Translations under genes and position numbers: made by a program
Assembly (NCBI GenBank): GCA_963669415.2
Contig: CAXXPS010000002.1
Location: forward strand, 1,178,001 to 1,242,000
DNA: 64,000 nt
Direction of reading: 5' to 3'
From: JAWKWH01 sp963669415
GTDB taxonomy: Bacteria; Pseudomonadota; Alphaproteobacteria; Rhizobiales; Rhizobiaceae
In this document: piece after piece, positions 1-8,333 of the stretch
Layout of the letters: every line of letters begins with the position of its first letter
Position numbering within the stretch: the stretch's first letter is position 1
Notes under the pieces: model-generated
Told to the model about the DNA's origin: nothing
The model's input: only the letters and a program-made list of their open reading frames with translations
Databases searched by the model: none

Positions 1-413
1 CGATGCCTCCGCTTCGCGACCGGCGCGAAGACATTCCCAGACTGTTTATTCAACTGGCCAATGAAGCGGCGCGGCGTTATCGGCGCGAGTTTCCCGAAAT
101 CCCATCGACAATGTTGGCTGAACTCGGGCTGCGCGAGTGGCCGGGAAATGTGAGACAGCTTCGAAACGAAGCAGACCGGTATGTGCTGGGCCTCGGGAGC
201 ACGGAAATGGCAATGGCCGAAGATACCAAGCAGAAACTGTCCGACCGGGTTGCTGCCTTCGAAAAGAAGGTTATCGCGGCGGAGTTGGCGGCCCATGACG
301 GTGTTCTGAAGGAAACACATGAGGCGTTGGGCCTGTCGCGCAAGTCTCTTTATGAGAAAATGTTGAAGCACGGGCTGGACAAAGCCGAGTTCACCGGACG
401 CGAGAAACAATAA
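1..413 (+). CDS. dctD: DctD-like sigma-54-dependent response regulator, C-terminal part (5' truncated)
   Basis: Only the last 137 or so codons are present; the gene begins before the window. The visible part starts in the AAA+ domain (PPLRDRREDIPRLF, a conserved stretch of NtrC-family ATPases) and contains WPGNVRQLRNEADR, the usual WPGNVREL sensor-2 motif. It ends with a Fis-type helix-turn-helix (EALGLSRKSLYEKMLKHGL). That helix closely resembles the one in DctD, the activator of C4-dicarboxylate uptake genes. The gene lies about 200 bases upstream of and codirectional with dctPQM, which fits a regulator of that transporter. The receiver domain is outside the window, so assignment to DctD rather than another NtrC-type regulator rests on the C-terminus and the neighbours. 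Confidence 0.85.
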   Translation, partial: MPPLRDRREDIPRLFIQLANEAARRYRREFPEIPSTMLAELGLREWPGNVRQLRNEADRYVLGLGSTEMAMAEDTKQKLSDRVAAFEKKVIAAELAAHDGVLKETHEALGLSRKSLYEKMLKHGLDKAEFTGREKQ

Positions 414-540
414 CGGGGAAGCGGCACCGCCGGCTGTCACGTATTCCGCCCATGAATCGGCGTAAATGTTACCATTTCCACCCATCGTGATTGGAATTTT
501 TCTCTTATTTCGGACTGCATCCATCCTAAAGCTTGCCGAG

Positions 541-555
541 TGGGGATTTTGTTGA
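541..555 (+). promoter_or_regulatory. Possible weak sigma-54 promoter element upstream of dctP
   Basis: TGGGGATTTTGTTGA matches the TGG and TTG parts of the sigma-54 consensus (TGGCACG-N4-TTGC) with the correct spacing, but the last base is A where the -12 element normally has GC. It lies 62 bases before the dctP start. A sigma-54 promoter is expected because the gene just upstream encodes a sigma-54 activator. The imperfect -12 element keeps confidence low. Confidence 0.25.
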
Positions 556-616
556 TCCTATTGCCGCAACTTCGCCAGGAAGATGTTCCGGCGCAGTTTC
601 TAGCAGGAGGAATATC

Positions 617-1621
617 ATGAAATTTCTGAAAACGGCCGCGGCTGCGGCTAGCCTATTGGCAATCACGGCCACAGGTGCAGTGGCGGCTTGCGATGATGGC
701 GAAATGGTCATCAAGTTCAGCCATGTTACCAACACCGACAAGCATCCCAAAGGCATAGCAGCAACGTTGCTGGCTGAGCGGGTCAATGCCGAGATGAACG
801 GCAAGGCCTGTATGGAAGTGTTCCCGAACTCGACGCTTTACGACGACAACAAGGTGCTTGAAGCCCTGTTGAACGGCGATGTTCATTTGGCTGCGCCATC
901 GCTGTCAAAATTCGAGAAATTCACCAAGAAGTTCAGGATTTTCGACCTGCCCTTCATGTTCCAGGACATCAACGCGGTCGACCGGTTCCAGAATTCCGAC
1001 GCTGGTCAGGCCCTGAAGGACTCCATGGTCAGGCGCGGATTGAAAGGCCTGGCGTTCTGGCACAATGGCATGAAGCAGATGTCTGCCAACAAGCCGTTGC
1101 TTAAACCTGAAGACGCCGCTGGACTGAAGTTCCGCGTTCAGGCGTCAGACGTGCTGGTGGCGCAATTTGAACAGCTTGGCGCAAATCCTCAGAAAATGTC
1201 GTTCAAGGAAGTTTATGGCGGCCTGCAGACCAAGGTTATCGATGGTCAGGAAAACACCTGGTCAAACATCTACGGCAAGAAGTTCTTCGAAGTGCAAGAT
1301 GGTGTGACCGAAACCAATCACGGAATTATCGACTATCTCGTCGTGACCTCTGATGAATGGTGGGAAGGCCTCGATGGTGATGTTCGCGATCAGCTTGGCA
1401 CGATTTTGAAAGAAGTGACCGAAGCGCGGAACAAGGAATCCACGGCGGTCAACGAAGCCAACAAGCAGAAGATCATTGAGGCCGGTGGCGAAGTGCGGAC
1501 CCTGACTGCGGACCAACGCCAGGCTTGGGTCGACGCATTGAAACCTGTCTGGGAAAAGTTTCAGGGCGATATCGGAGAGAACCTGATCAAAGCAGCACAG
1601 GCAGCCAACGAAGCGAGCTGA
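617..1621 (+). CDS. dctP: TRAP transporter periplasmic solute-binding protein, DctP type
   Basis: The 334-residue product is the extracytoplasmic receptor of a TRAP transporter, probably for C4-dicarboxylates or related organic acids. It begins with a signal peptide (MKFLKTAAAAASLLAITATGAVA, cleaved near residue 23-24). Typical DctP segments follow: IKFSHVTNTDKHPKG near the N-terminus, GLKFRVQ with the arginine that binds the substrate carboxylate in this family, and VIDGQENTWSNIYGKKFFEVQ. I chose the ATG at 617 because AGGAGG lies 7 bases upstream and the signal peptide starts there. The open frame extends upstream to 533 but those codons have no signal-like features. It is the first gene of dctPQM. 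Exact substrate cannot be read from the sequence. Confidence 0.93.
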   Translation: MKFLKTAAAAASLLAITATGAVAACDDGEMVIKFSHVTNTDKHPKGIAATLLAERVNAEMNGKACMEVFPNSTLYDDNKVLEALLNGDVHLAAPSLSKFEKFTKKFRIFDLPFMFQDINAVDRFQNSDAGQALKDSMVRRGLKGLAFWHNGMKQMSANKPLLKPEDAAGLKFRVQASDVLVAQFEQLGANPQKMSFKEVYGGLQTKVIDGQENTWSNIYGKKFFEVQDGVTETNHGIIDYLVVTSDEWWEGLDGDVRDQLGTILKEVTEARNKESTAVNEANKQKIIEAGGEVRTLTADQRQAWVDALKPVWEKFQGDIGENLIKAAQAANEAS

Positions 1622-1713
1622 ACCTGACGTCACCCGTGTGACAAACCACCAAAATACCGCGCGGAACCTGTTTTCGCGCGGTACTCCATCCCGCCATCCA
1701 ATCGGGGACTAAG

Positions 1714-2343
1714 ATGGCCACAGCCGGAAACTCACGTCTTGATCGCCTGGAAGAGACCGTCATTGCGGTTCTTCTCGGTTTGATGACACTCATTACCTTT
1801 GCAAACGTCGTTGCGCGCTACATTTTCAATTCCAACATCCTGTGGGCGCTGGAAGCGACGGTTTTCCTGTTTGCCTGGCTGGTGCTGCTGGGCGCATCCT
1901 ATTGCGTCAAACATTCGCTACACATCGGCGTTGATGTTGTGGTCAAGGCTCTGCCAAGGGGACTGCAAAGGCTTTGCAGCCTTGCCGCTGTGCTGGCGTG
2001 CCTGGCATTCAGTCTGCTGTTGCTCAAGGGCGCATGGGACTACTGGTCTCCATTCGTTGGCAGGCGGGCCTTTCTTGAGACCAATGACGTGCCGATGCCC
2101 GATTTTATGCAGTTTCTGGCTGACTGGCTGAATGAGGGCGAGCGGTACGAAAAGATGCCGCGGTTCATCCCCTATTTTGCCCTGCCGCTGGGTATGGCGC
2201 TTCTGACCATTCGCATTCTGGAAACCGGCTGGCGGATACTGACCGGCACTCAGGACCTGGTGATTGCCGGTCATGAGGCAGAAGAACTGCTCGAGGAAGC
2301 GACTTCTGGTTCAGCCGCCAACGGCGAAAACGGCAGGAGCTGA
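1714..2343 (+). CDS. dctQ: TRAP transporter small membrane subunit DctQ
   Basis: This 209-residue protein is the small integral membrane subunit of the TRAP transporter. Hydrophobic segments lie near residues 13-35, 48-65, 85-108 and 150-172, giving the four helices of DctQ. LVLLGASYCVKHSLHIGVDVV is the characteristic motif after the second helix. A stretch of about 45 residues between helices 3 and 4 makes it longer than minimal DctQ proteins (about 170), as in other DctQ proteins of the dicarboxylate branch. It sits 92 bases after dctP and 5 bases before dctM, so it is cotranscribed with both. GGGGACTAAG just before the ATG provides a ribosome binding site. Confidence 0.9.
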   Translation: MATAGNSRLDRLEETVIAVLLGLMTLITFANVVARYIFNSNILWALEATVFLFAWLVLLGASYCVKHSLHIGVDVVVKALPRGLQRLCSLAAVLACLAFSLLLLKGAWDYWSPFVGRRAFLETNDVPMPDFMQFLADWLNEGERYEKMPRFIPYFALPLGMALLTIRILETGWRILTGTQDLVIAGHEAEELLEEATSGSAANGENGRS

Positions 2344-2348
2344 AGACG

Positions 2349-3725
2349 ATGGCACTCCTGATCCTTTTCGCCATGGTCATCGGATTGATGCTGATCGGTG
2401 TTCCGATCGCAATTTCGCTCGGCCTGTCCAGCATCATCTTTCTGTTGATCTATTCCGATGGATCGCTGGCATCCATCGCCCAAACATTGTTCTCGGCTTT
2501 CGATGGTCATTACACACTGCTGGCTATCCCTTTCTTCATCCTGGCGTCCAGCTTCATGTCGACAGGCGGAGTGGCACGACGCATCATACGATTTGCCATT
2601 GCTGTCGTCGGGCATTTCAAGGGCGGTCTGGCAATCGCGTCGGTGTTTGCCTGCATGATGTTTGCCGCGCTGTCCGGCTCTTCACCGGCAACGGTGGTTG
2701 CAATCGGAACCATCGTGATCGCCGGCATGCGCCAGGTCGGCTATGCCAAGGAATTCGCGGCAGGTGTCATCTGTAACGCGGGCACGCTGGGTATTCTCAT
2801 TCCGCCATCGATCGTGATGGTTGTCTACGCAGCCGCAACCGACGTCTCTGTCGGCCGCATGTTTCTCGCCGGCGTTTTTCCCGGAATCATCGCCGGGCTG
2901 ATGCTGATGATCGGGATCTACATTTACGCCCGATATCGCGGATTGCCGTCGCAGCCCTGGTCCGGATGGAGTGAGATTTTATCATCCGCCGGGGATGCCT
3001 TCTGGGGATTGCTGCTGATCGTGATCATTCTGGGCGGTATCTATGGCGGCATATTCACCCCCACCGAAGCGGCGGCGGTTGCAGCGGTCTATGCCTTTTT
3101 CATTGCCAACTTTGTCTATCGCGACATGGGGCCGCTGCACCGGCGCGGCGAGGACCATAATATCTCGTTGTTGCAGAAACCGATGAGCCTTCTCACGGTC
3201 TGGTTTCATGACGACACACGTAAAACGCTGTTCGAAGCCGGCAAGCTGACCGTCGTGCTGATGTTTATCATCGCCAATGCGCTGATTCTCAAACACGTGC
3301 TGACCGAAGAACGCATTCCGCAGATGATAACCGAGGCCATTCTGGCCGCCGGTTTCGGTCCGATCATGTTCCTGATCGTGGTCAATGTCATCCTGCTGAT
3401 CGGCGGCCAGTTCATGGAGCCGTCGGGCCTGCTGGTCATCGTCGCGCCACTGGTGTTCCCGATTGCCATCGAGTTGGGCATTGATCCCATTCACCTCGGC
3501 ATCATCATGGTGGTCAATATGGAAATCGGCATGATCACCCCGCCGGTAGGATTGAACCTGTTCGTCACTGCGGGCGTTGCGCAGATGTCGGTGATGGGTG
3601 TGGTGCGTGCTGCCGCCCCGTGGGTCGGCATCATGTTCATATTCCTGATCCTGGTCACTTACGTACCAATCATTTCGACATTCCTGCCGACGGCGCTCAT
3701 GGGACCGGAAATCATTACGAAGTGA
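2349..3725 (+). CDS. dctM: TRAP transporter large permease subunit DctM
   Basis: The 458-residue product is the ion-coupled channel subunit of the TRAP system in the inner membrane. It is hydrophobic throughout, with about twelve membrane segments. Recognisable family stretches are FFILASSFMSTGGVARR, ALSGSSPATVVAIGTI, GTLGILIPPSIVMVVYA, GIFTPTEAAAVAAVYAF and NMEIGMITPPVGLNLFV. A hydrophilic insertion at about residues 258-290 lengthens it slightly over the usual 430-440. AGGAGC overlaps the dctQ stop and serves as ribosome binding site. The operon ends here: a strong hairpin follows at 3753-3781. Confidence 0.95.
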   Translation: MALLILFAMVIGLMLIGVPIAISLGLSSIIFLLIYSDGSLASIAQTLFSAFDGHYTLLAIPFFILASSFMSTGGVARRIIRFAIAVVGHFKGGLAIASVFACMMFAALSGSSPATVVAIGTIVIAGMRQVGYAKEFAAGVICNAGTLGILIPPSIVMVVYAAATDVSVGRMFLAGVFPGIIAGLMLMIGIYIYARYRGLPSQPWSGWSEILSSAGDAFWGLLLIVIILGGIYGGIFTPTEAAAVAAVYAFFIANFVYRDMGPLHRRGEDHNISLLQKPMSLLTVWFHDDTRKTLFEAGKLTVVLMFIIANALILKHVLTEERIPQMITEAILAAGFGPIMFLIVVNVILLIGGQFMEPSGLLVIVAPLVFPIAIELGIDPIHLGIIMVVNMEIGMITPPVGLNLFVTAGVAQMSVMGVVRAAAPWVGIMFIFLILVTYVPIISTFLPTALMGPEIITK

Positions 3726-3752
3726 CAACTACAGGTCTTGTCCAGCAATACA

Positions 3753-3781
3753 AAAAGGGCGGTCACAAGGACCGCCCTTTT
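3753..3781. terminator. Bidirectional intrinsic terminator between dctM and groL
   Basis: A perfect 12-bp stem, AAAAGGGCGGTC (3753-3764) and GACCGCCCTTTT (3770-3781), encloses a 5-base loop. The arm ends give a run of T on both strands, so it can stop dctPQM transcription from the left and groSL from the right. The two operons converge exactly here. Confidence 0.9.
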
Positions 3782-3803
3782 CAATTTGGATGTGCTGGTC
3801 GGC

Positions 3804-5438
3804 TTACATCATGCCGCCCATGCCGCCCATGTCGGGCATTGCCGGAGCCGGAGCATCCTTCTTCGGCAGTTCGGCAACCATGGCCTCCGTCGTGACCAGA
3901 AGGCCGGCAACCGAACCTGCGTCCTGAAGCGCGGTGCGAACAACCTTGACCGGATCAACGATACCCATGCCGATCATGTCGCCATATTCGCCGGTCTGGG
4001 CGTTGAAGCCGAAGGTGTCCTTCTTTTGATCAAGGATCTTGCCGGCAACGATCGATGCTTCCGCGCCGGCGTTTGCAGCGATCTGACGGGCCGGAGCCTG
4101 CAGCGCGCGGCGAACGATCGCCATGCCTGATTCCTGGTCGGCGTTTTCGGCCTTCGACTTGATTGCGCTTGCAGCGCGCAGAAGCGCGGTGCCACCACCT
4201 GCAACAATGCCTTCTTCAACCGCGGCGCGGGTTGCGTTCAGCGCATCGTCAACGCGGTCCTTCTTCTCCTTGACCTCGATCTCGGTGGCACCGCCAACCC
4301 GGATAACGGCAACACCGCCAGCCAGTTTTGCAAGACGCTCCTGCAGTTTCTCACGGTCGTAGTCGGAGGTGGTTTCCTCGATCTGCTGCTTGATCTGGGC
4401 AACGCGGCCCTGGATCTCGCCTTTCTTGCCGGCGCCGTCGACGATCGTGGTGTTCTCCTTGGAGATGTTCACCCGCTTGGCCTTGCCGAGCATGTCGACC
4501 GTGACGTTTTCCAGCTTGATGCCGAGATCTTCGGAGATCACCTGACCACCGGTCAGGATGGCGATGTCCTCGAGCATGGCTTTGCGGCGATCGCCGAAAC
4601 CCGGTGCTTTGACCGCAGCGATTTTCAGGCCGCCGCGCAGCTTGTTGACGACGAGCGTTGCCAGAGCCTCGCCCTCAACATCTTCAGCGATGATGAGCAG
4701 CGGCTTGGAAGACTGGACGATTGACTCAAGGATCGGAAGCATTGCCTGCAGGTTGGAAAGCTTCTTCTCGTGCAAGAGAATGTAGCAATCTTCCAAGTCG
4801 GCGATCATCTTGTCAGGATTGGTGACGAAGTACGGTGACAGATAGCCCCGATCGAACTGCATGCCTTCAACAACTTCCAGCTCGGTCTCTGCGGTTTTGG
4901 CTTCCTCGACCGTGATGACGCCCTCATTGCCAACTTTTTGCATGGCGTTTGCGATCATGTCGCCGATTTCTTTTTCGCCATTGGCCGAAATTGTGCCGAC
5001 CTGGGCAACTTCCTCGGAAGTCTTGATCTTTTTCGATGCCTTCTGGAGAGCGGCAACGACGTCACCAACAGCCAGATCAATGCCGCGTTTGAGATCCATC
5101 GGGTTCATGCCGGCGGCAACCGCCTTGGCGCCTTCCTGGACGATCGATGCAGCCAGAACCGTTGCGGTGGTGGTGCCATCGCCAGCGATGTCGTTGGTCT
5201 TGGAAGCAACTTCGCGCACCATCTGTGCGCCCATGTTTTCAAACTTGTCCTCAAGCTCGATTTCCTTGGCGACAGTCACACCGTCCTTGGTGATGCGCGG
5301 TGCGCCAAAGGATTTGTCGATAACGACGTTGCGGCCTTTCGGGCCGAGGGTCACCTTCACCGCGTCGGCGAGGGTGTTGACGCCGCTGATCATACGCTCG
5401 CGGGCGTCACGTGAGAATTTTACTTCTTTTGCAGCCAT
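3804..5438 (-). CDS. groL: Chaperonin GroEL (Hsp60)
   Basis: This 544-residue protein is the 60-kDa chaperonin that folds proteins in a 14-mer with GroES. It shows the complete family signature: MAAKEVKFSRDARERM at the start, GPKGRNVVIDKSFGAP, the ATP-binding stretch DGTTTATVLA, and a GGM-rich tail (MPDMGGMGGMM). Length matches bacterial GroEL exactly. It is the second gene of groSL, 61 bases after groS, and is controlled from the CIRCE/heat-shock promoter upstream of groS. Nothing suggests a specialised paralogue. Confidence 0.99.
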   Translation of the reverse strand: MAAKEVKFSRDARERMISGVNTLADAVKVTLGPKGRNVVIDKSFGAPRITKDGVTVAKEIELEDKFENMGAQMVREVASKTNDIAGDGTTTATVLAASIVQEGAKAVAAGMNPMDLKRGIDLAVGDVVAALQKASKKIKTSEEVAQVGTISANGEKEIGDMIANAMQKVGNEGVITVEEAKTAETELEVVEGMQFDRGYLSPYFVTNPDKMIADLEDCYILLHEKKLSNLQAMLPILESIVQSSKPLLIIAEDVEGEALATLVVNKLRGGLKIAAVKAPGFGDRRKAMLEDIAILTGGQVISEDLGIKLENVTVDMLGKAKRVNISKENTTIVDGAGKKGEIQGRVAQIKQQIEETTSDYDREKLQERLAKLAGGVAVIRVGGATEIEVKEKKDRVDDALNATRAAVEEGIVAGGGTALLRAASAIKSKAENADQESGMAIVRRALQAPARQIAANAGAEASIVAGKILDQKKDTFGFNAQTGEYGDMIGMGIVDPVKVVRTALQDAGSVAGLLVTTEAMVAELPKKDAPAPAMPDMGGMGGMM

Positions 5439-5499
5439 TTTTTCCTAGCTCCCGGGTTCAAAATCAAATGAACCCATTAATGTGTTGAGATGGCTATGG

Positions 5500-5796
5500 T
5501 CAGCCGATGATGCCCATGATGTCGGATTCCTTCATGATCAGAAGGTCTTCGCCATCAAGCTTGACTTCGGTGCCTGACCACTTTCCGAACAGGATGCGGT
5601 CGCCAGCCTTGACGTCGAGCGGAACCAGTTTGCCGCTTTCGTCGCGTGCGCCGGAACCAACGGCGAGAATCTCGCCTTCCGACGGCTTTTCCTTGGCGGT
5701 GTCGGGAATGATGATGCCGCCTGCAGTTTTTTCTTCGGAATCAACCCGGCGAACGACCACGCGGTCGTGAAGCGGGCGGAATTTCATCTTGGCCAT
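5500..5796 (-). CDS. groS: Co-chaperonin GroES (Hsp10)
   Basis: The 98-residue product is the lid of the GroEL chamber. The sequence MAKMKFRPLHDRVVVRR, the mobile loop region (KTAGGIIIPDTAKEKPSEGE) and the end (LLIMKESDIMGIIG) are standard GroES. The open frame extends upstream to 5862, but those extra residues correspond to the 5' leader. The ATG at 5796 has GAGGG at a good distance and gives the normal GroES length. The leader holds a 9-bp hairpin and CIRCE. Confidence 0.98.
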   Translation of the reverse strand: MAKMKFRPLHDRVVVRRVDSEEKTAGGIIIPDTAKEKPSEGEILAVGSGARDESGKLVPLDVKAGDRILFGKWSGTEVKLDGEDLLIMKESDIMGIIG

Positions 5797-5840
5797 GTGT
5801 AGAACCCTCGATGGAACAAATTGAACAGTTGAAACGAAAC

Positions 5841-5860
5841 GGCGTTCCAAATGGAACGCC
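5841..5860 (-). promoter_or_regulatory. Inverted repeat in the groSL 5' leader
   Basis: GGCGTTCCA (5841-5849) and TGGAACGCC (5852-5860) form a perfect 9-bp inverted repeat with a 2-base centre. It lies between CIRCE and the groS ribosome binding site and would be a hairpin in the leader RNA. A role in mRNA processing or stability is inference. Confidence 0.6.
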
Positions 5861-5866
5861 AAATTG

Positions 5867-5893
5867 TTAGCACTCGTCGATAGTGAGTGCTAG
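5867..5893 (-). promoter_or_regulatory. CIRCE operator (HrcA binding site)
   Basis: TTAGCACTC-N9-GAGTGCTAG matches the CIRCE consensus TTAGCACTC-N9-GAGTGCTAA with one mismatch at the last base. It lies just downstream of the groS promoter -10 element, the usual place for HrcA repression of groE operons. Confidence 0.95.
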
Positions 5894-5900
5894 CGAGGGT

Positions 5901-5930
5901 GAAATAGGAAGTCGCGCAAGACCTGTCAAG
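5901..5930 (-). promoter_or_regulatory. groSL promoter with overlapping sigma-32 and sigma-70 elements
   Basis: Read on the minus strand, CTTG is followed after 18 bases by CCTATTT. This fits the alphaproteobacterial RpoH consensus CTTG-N17/18-CYTATNT. The same bases contain TTGACA (5924-5929) and TATTTC (5901-5906) with a 17-base spacer, a good sigma-70 promoter. Transcription would start at or near CIRCE. Confidence 0.8.
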
Positions 5931-5985
5931 GAAATTGCGGTGCGATTTTTGCGATTAATTCGAATCGGTTAATGTGGTTGGCAGG

Positions 5986-6498
5986 TCAAACGGGATTGGC
6001 GGCAAATTCGGCAAGCTGTTTGGGCGAACCAATATAAATGATCCGCTTAGACGACCGATGTGCTGCTACGGCTGCAAACAGTTTCGGGCGCATTTCGCGA
6101 TGCAGCCACCACATCATTTTGAGCAGTCGAAACGTGACAGGAAGCATTGGACATCCTTCCGGACCATCTGGCCGGTCAGCAAATATTGCCTTGACCTGGC
6201 GCTTCGTCGCCCACCAGAAGTGCAGCCAGATGGGATGATCGACTAGAATAATTGTGTCGCAGGCGTCCAGGCGGCGCTTAACGGATTCCCAGGAACCAAA
6301 GCCGTCGATAATCCAGCGCTCCGAACCGATCAAGGCGTCATGCGACTTGTTATATTCAGAGTCGGGCGTACGCACCCAGCCTGGCTTCCACATGATTTTG
6401 TCGATGGCGAAATAGGGCAACCCTGTCTTGGCACTTAGCGCGCGGCACATCGTCGATTTGCCGCCGCCGGCGTTGCCGATTACCACGACCCTGGTCAT
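5986..6498 (-). CDS. P-loop nucleoside/adenylate kinase-like protein (FlaR/topology-modulation family)
   Basis: This 170-residue cytoplasmic protein opens with a Walker A motif (VVVIGNAGGGKST, residues 4-16) followed by LSAKTGLPYFAIDKIMWKPGW. That arrangement is typical of the small family annotated as DNA topology modulation protein FlaR, related to adenylate kinases. A later stretch (DTIILVDHPIWLHFWWATKR) is the usual Walker B-like strand of these proteins. The name is historical and the true substrate is not known. It stands alone between groS and a plus-strand hydrolase gene. The function as a small-molecule or nucleotide kinase is inferred from the fold. Confidence 0.75.
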   Translation of the reverse strand: MTRVVVIGNAGGGKSTMCRALSAKTGLPYFAIDKIMWKPGWVRTPDSEYNKSHDALIGSERWIIDGFGSWESVKRRLDACDTIILVDHPIWLHFWWATKRQVKAIFADRPDGPEGCPMLPVTFRLLKMMWWLHREMRPKLFAAVAAHRSSKRIIYIGSPKQLAEFAANPV

Positions 6499-6651
6499 CT
6501 GGGCATCTTACCATTCCATGACGACCAAATCCTATGAAAATCGTTGATGGTTGCAAATGCATCGCACAATCAGGCAAAAAGAAAACAACAGGATCGTTGC
6601 GGGATGTGAACAAGCGCCCGGAACACTCCGCGAGGGAAAACCGGAGAACCC

Positions 6652-7668
6652 ATGAAACTAGCCACATTGAAAGATGGCAGCCGCGATGGCCGCCTCGTCG
6701 TCGTTTCTCGAGATTTGACGAAATTCACCGCCGCAACCCATGTCGCGGAAACCATGCAGGAAGCGTTCGACGATTGGGAAAAGATTTCCCCACAACTAGC
6801 GGATCTTGCGGAGAGCCTCGAGCATGGCTCGGTACCGTCGGAGCGGTTTCATGAGCATGACGCAATGTCGCCGTTGCCGCGAGCGCATTTATGGGCGGAC
6901 GGCTCCGCTTATGTAAATCATGTCGCACTGGTCCGTCAGGCACGCGGCGCAGAGGTACCGGAAAGTTTCTGGACTGATCCGCTGATGTATATCGGCGCCT
7001 CCGACGCCATCATCGGCGCCCGCGATCCGATTCCCGCACTTTCCACCGATTGGGGCATCGATATGGAGGCCGAGGTCGCTGTTATTGTGGATGATGTGCC
7101 GATGGGAATATCCGCGGAAGATGCGCGGGATCATATCAAGCTGGTGATGATCCTGAATGACATTTCGTTCCGGGGTCTGATTCCGGCAGAGTTGGCCAAA
7201 GGATTCGGATTTTGCCAATCCAAGGGACCTACAGCCTTCTCACCCGTTGCGGTGACGCCTGATGAACTTGGCGACGCCTGGGATGGCGGCAAGCTGGCGC
7301 GACAAATGCTGGTCGATCTGAACGGTCAACCCTTCGGCAAGGCAGAAGCTGATGTCGACATGACGTTCGATTTCGGTCAATTGGTCGCTCACGCTGCCAA
7401 GACACGCGCATTGGGTGCTGGCGCGATAGTCGGCTCAGGCACAATTTCCAACCGTGATCCAGACGGCTCACCGGGCAGACCGGTTCCCGATGGCGGTCGC
7501 GGCTATTCCTGCATCGCGGAAATCCGAATGATCGAAACGATCAACGATGGCAAACCCGCCACGCCGTTCATGCAATTTGGCGACACAGTGCGAATTGAGA
7601 TGAAGGACGAAGCCGGGCACTCGATTTTTGGAGCCATTGAACAGACGGTCGAAAATCCAAGCGGATAA
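6652..7668 (+). CDS. Fumarylacetoacetate hydrolase-family protein
   Basis: The 338-residue product belongs to the FAH superfamily, enzymes that hydrolyse or decarboxylate acylpyruvates and related beta-diketone acids with a bound divalent metal. It has an N-terminal domain (about residues 1-80) and a catalytic domain containing DWGIDMEAEVAVIVDD, the segment that supplies acidic metal ligands, and ILNDISFR. GSGTISNRDPDGSPGRP near residues 262-278 matches the active-site loop of the family. The ATG at 6652 is preceded by GGAGAACCC. A small membrane protein gene follows 5 bases later. The exact substrate cannot be assigned; true fumarylacetoacetase of tyrosine breakdown is possible but no hmg or mai genes are nearby. 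Confidence 0.82.
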   Translation: MKLATLKDGSRDGRLVVVSRDLTKFTAATHVAETMQEAFDDWEKISPQLADLAESLEHGSVPSERFHEHDAMSPLPRAHLWADGSAYVNHVALVRQARGAEVPESFWTDPLMYIGASDAIIGARDPIPALSTDWGIDMEAEVAVIVDDVPMGISAEDARDHIKLVMILNDISFRGLIPAELAKGFGFCQSKGPTAFSPVAVTPDELGDAWDGGKLARQMLVDLNGQPFGKAEADVDMTFDFGQLVAHAAKTRALGAGAIVGSGTISNRDPDGSPGRPVPDGGRGYSCIAEIRMIETINDGKPATPFMQFGDTVRIEMKDEAGHSIFGAIEQTVENPSG

Positions 7669-7673
7669 CGCAA

Positions 7674-7976
7674 ATGGGATGGATTGGTGTCATCGGCGGC
7701 ATCTGGGGACTGGTGATGATCGCGCTCTTTATTCCCGCGATCCGCTATTGCTACGCTGCCGAGCGCCGATCATATCCGGAAAAATTTGAAGGCCGGTTGC
7801 CGCGCCGCGCCAACTTCATCGCCGTTGCGTTCAATTTTCGCAGCATCGCCAGAGATGAAGAAACACAGGCGTTGCGCTGGAAGATGAACCGGCTGATGCT
7901 GATCATCCTGGCATTGTCGTTTGCCATGGCGATATTCCTGATGATTGCGGTGCCGGATACGCCTGCTGCGAATTAA
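7674..7976 (+). CDS. Small two-helix membrane protein of unknown function
   Basis: I do not recognise this 100-residue protein. It has hydrophobic segments at about residues 3-23 and 73-93, separated by a basic, Arg-rich cytoplasmic-type segment (RRSYPEKFEGRLPRRANF). It follows the FAH-family gene by 5 bases and is probably cotranscribed with it. Its TAA stop overlaps the TAA stop of the convergent DUF442 gene within the four bases TTAA (7973-7976), so the frame is evidently fixed on both sides. Confidence 0.6.
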   Translation: MGWIGVIGGIWGLVMIALFIPAIRYCYAAERRSYPEKFEGRLPRRANFIAVAFNFRSIARDEETQALRWKMNRLMLIILALSFAMAIFLMIAVPDTPAAN

Positions 7977-8305
7977 CCCGCCATCTCTACCAGTTGCAGC
8001 AGGTTCACGCACCTTGCGCCTGAGCGGCAGTAGGCCAGTACAGGCCTGCTCGCACCCTTCATGACCGCTGACATATCCGACACGTTTTGCGGTGTGATTG
8101 CCCCGGAAACGACTGGAACATAGTGGAAATTCAGGCCGGCCTTATTGGCCGCTTCGCGAATTTGCTCGTGCGGCGTGGTACCATCCTCGCTATCAGGGCG
8201 ATTTGAAATCAATGTGCGAAACCCCATTGCGGCGATTGTGTCCACATCAGCGACATCAATTTGACCCGCAACCGCGAGCCCCTCCGCGATCTGGCGAATT
8301 TCCAT
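7973..8305 (-). CDS. DUF442/Blh-associated phosphatase- or sulfurtransferase-like protein
   Basis: This 110-residue cytoplasmic protein has the DUF442 fold, a dual-specificity-phosphatase-like domain (TIGR01244). Its active-site loop is AYCRSGARC with the catalytic Cys in CRSGAR, similar to the CRSGTR loop of family members and to rhodanese loops. In many proteobacteria the same domain is fused or next to the Blh persulfide dioxygenase, as here. I chose the ATG at 8305 because GGAG lies 8 bases upstream; an in-frame TTG at 8320 would place that GGAG inside the gene. It is the last gene of the minus-strand persulfide operon. A role in sulfur transfer is inferred from context. Confidence 0.8.
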   Translation of the reverse strand: MEIRQIAEGLAVAGQIDVADVDTIAAMGFRTLISNRPDSEDGTTPHEQIREAANKAGLNFHYVPVVSGAITPQNVSDMSAVMKGASRPVLAYCRSGARCVNLLQLVEMAG

Positions 8306-8333
8306 ATGATTGAGCTCCAATAATCTGGTGGAA

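Noticed and set aside
413..431. GG-N10-GC match as a sigma-54 promoter after the regulator gene
   Set aside because: Only the two dinucleotides match; surrounding bases are unlike the consensus and it overlaps the end of the preceding gene region.
533..616. Upstream extension of the dctP frame
   Set aside because: It lacks a signal peptide and ribosome binding site; the ATG at 617 has both. The DNA there looks like the promoter.
4861..5448. Long plus-strand open frame opposite groL
   Set aside because: It is a shadow of the conserved groL frame; composition is a by-product of high-GC codons and there is no family match.
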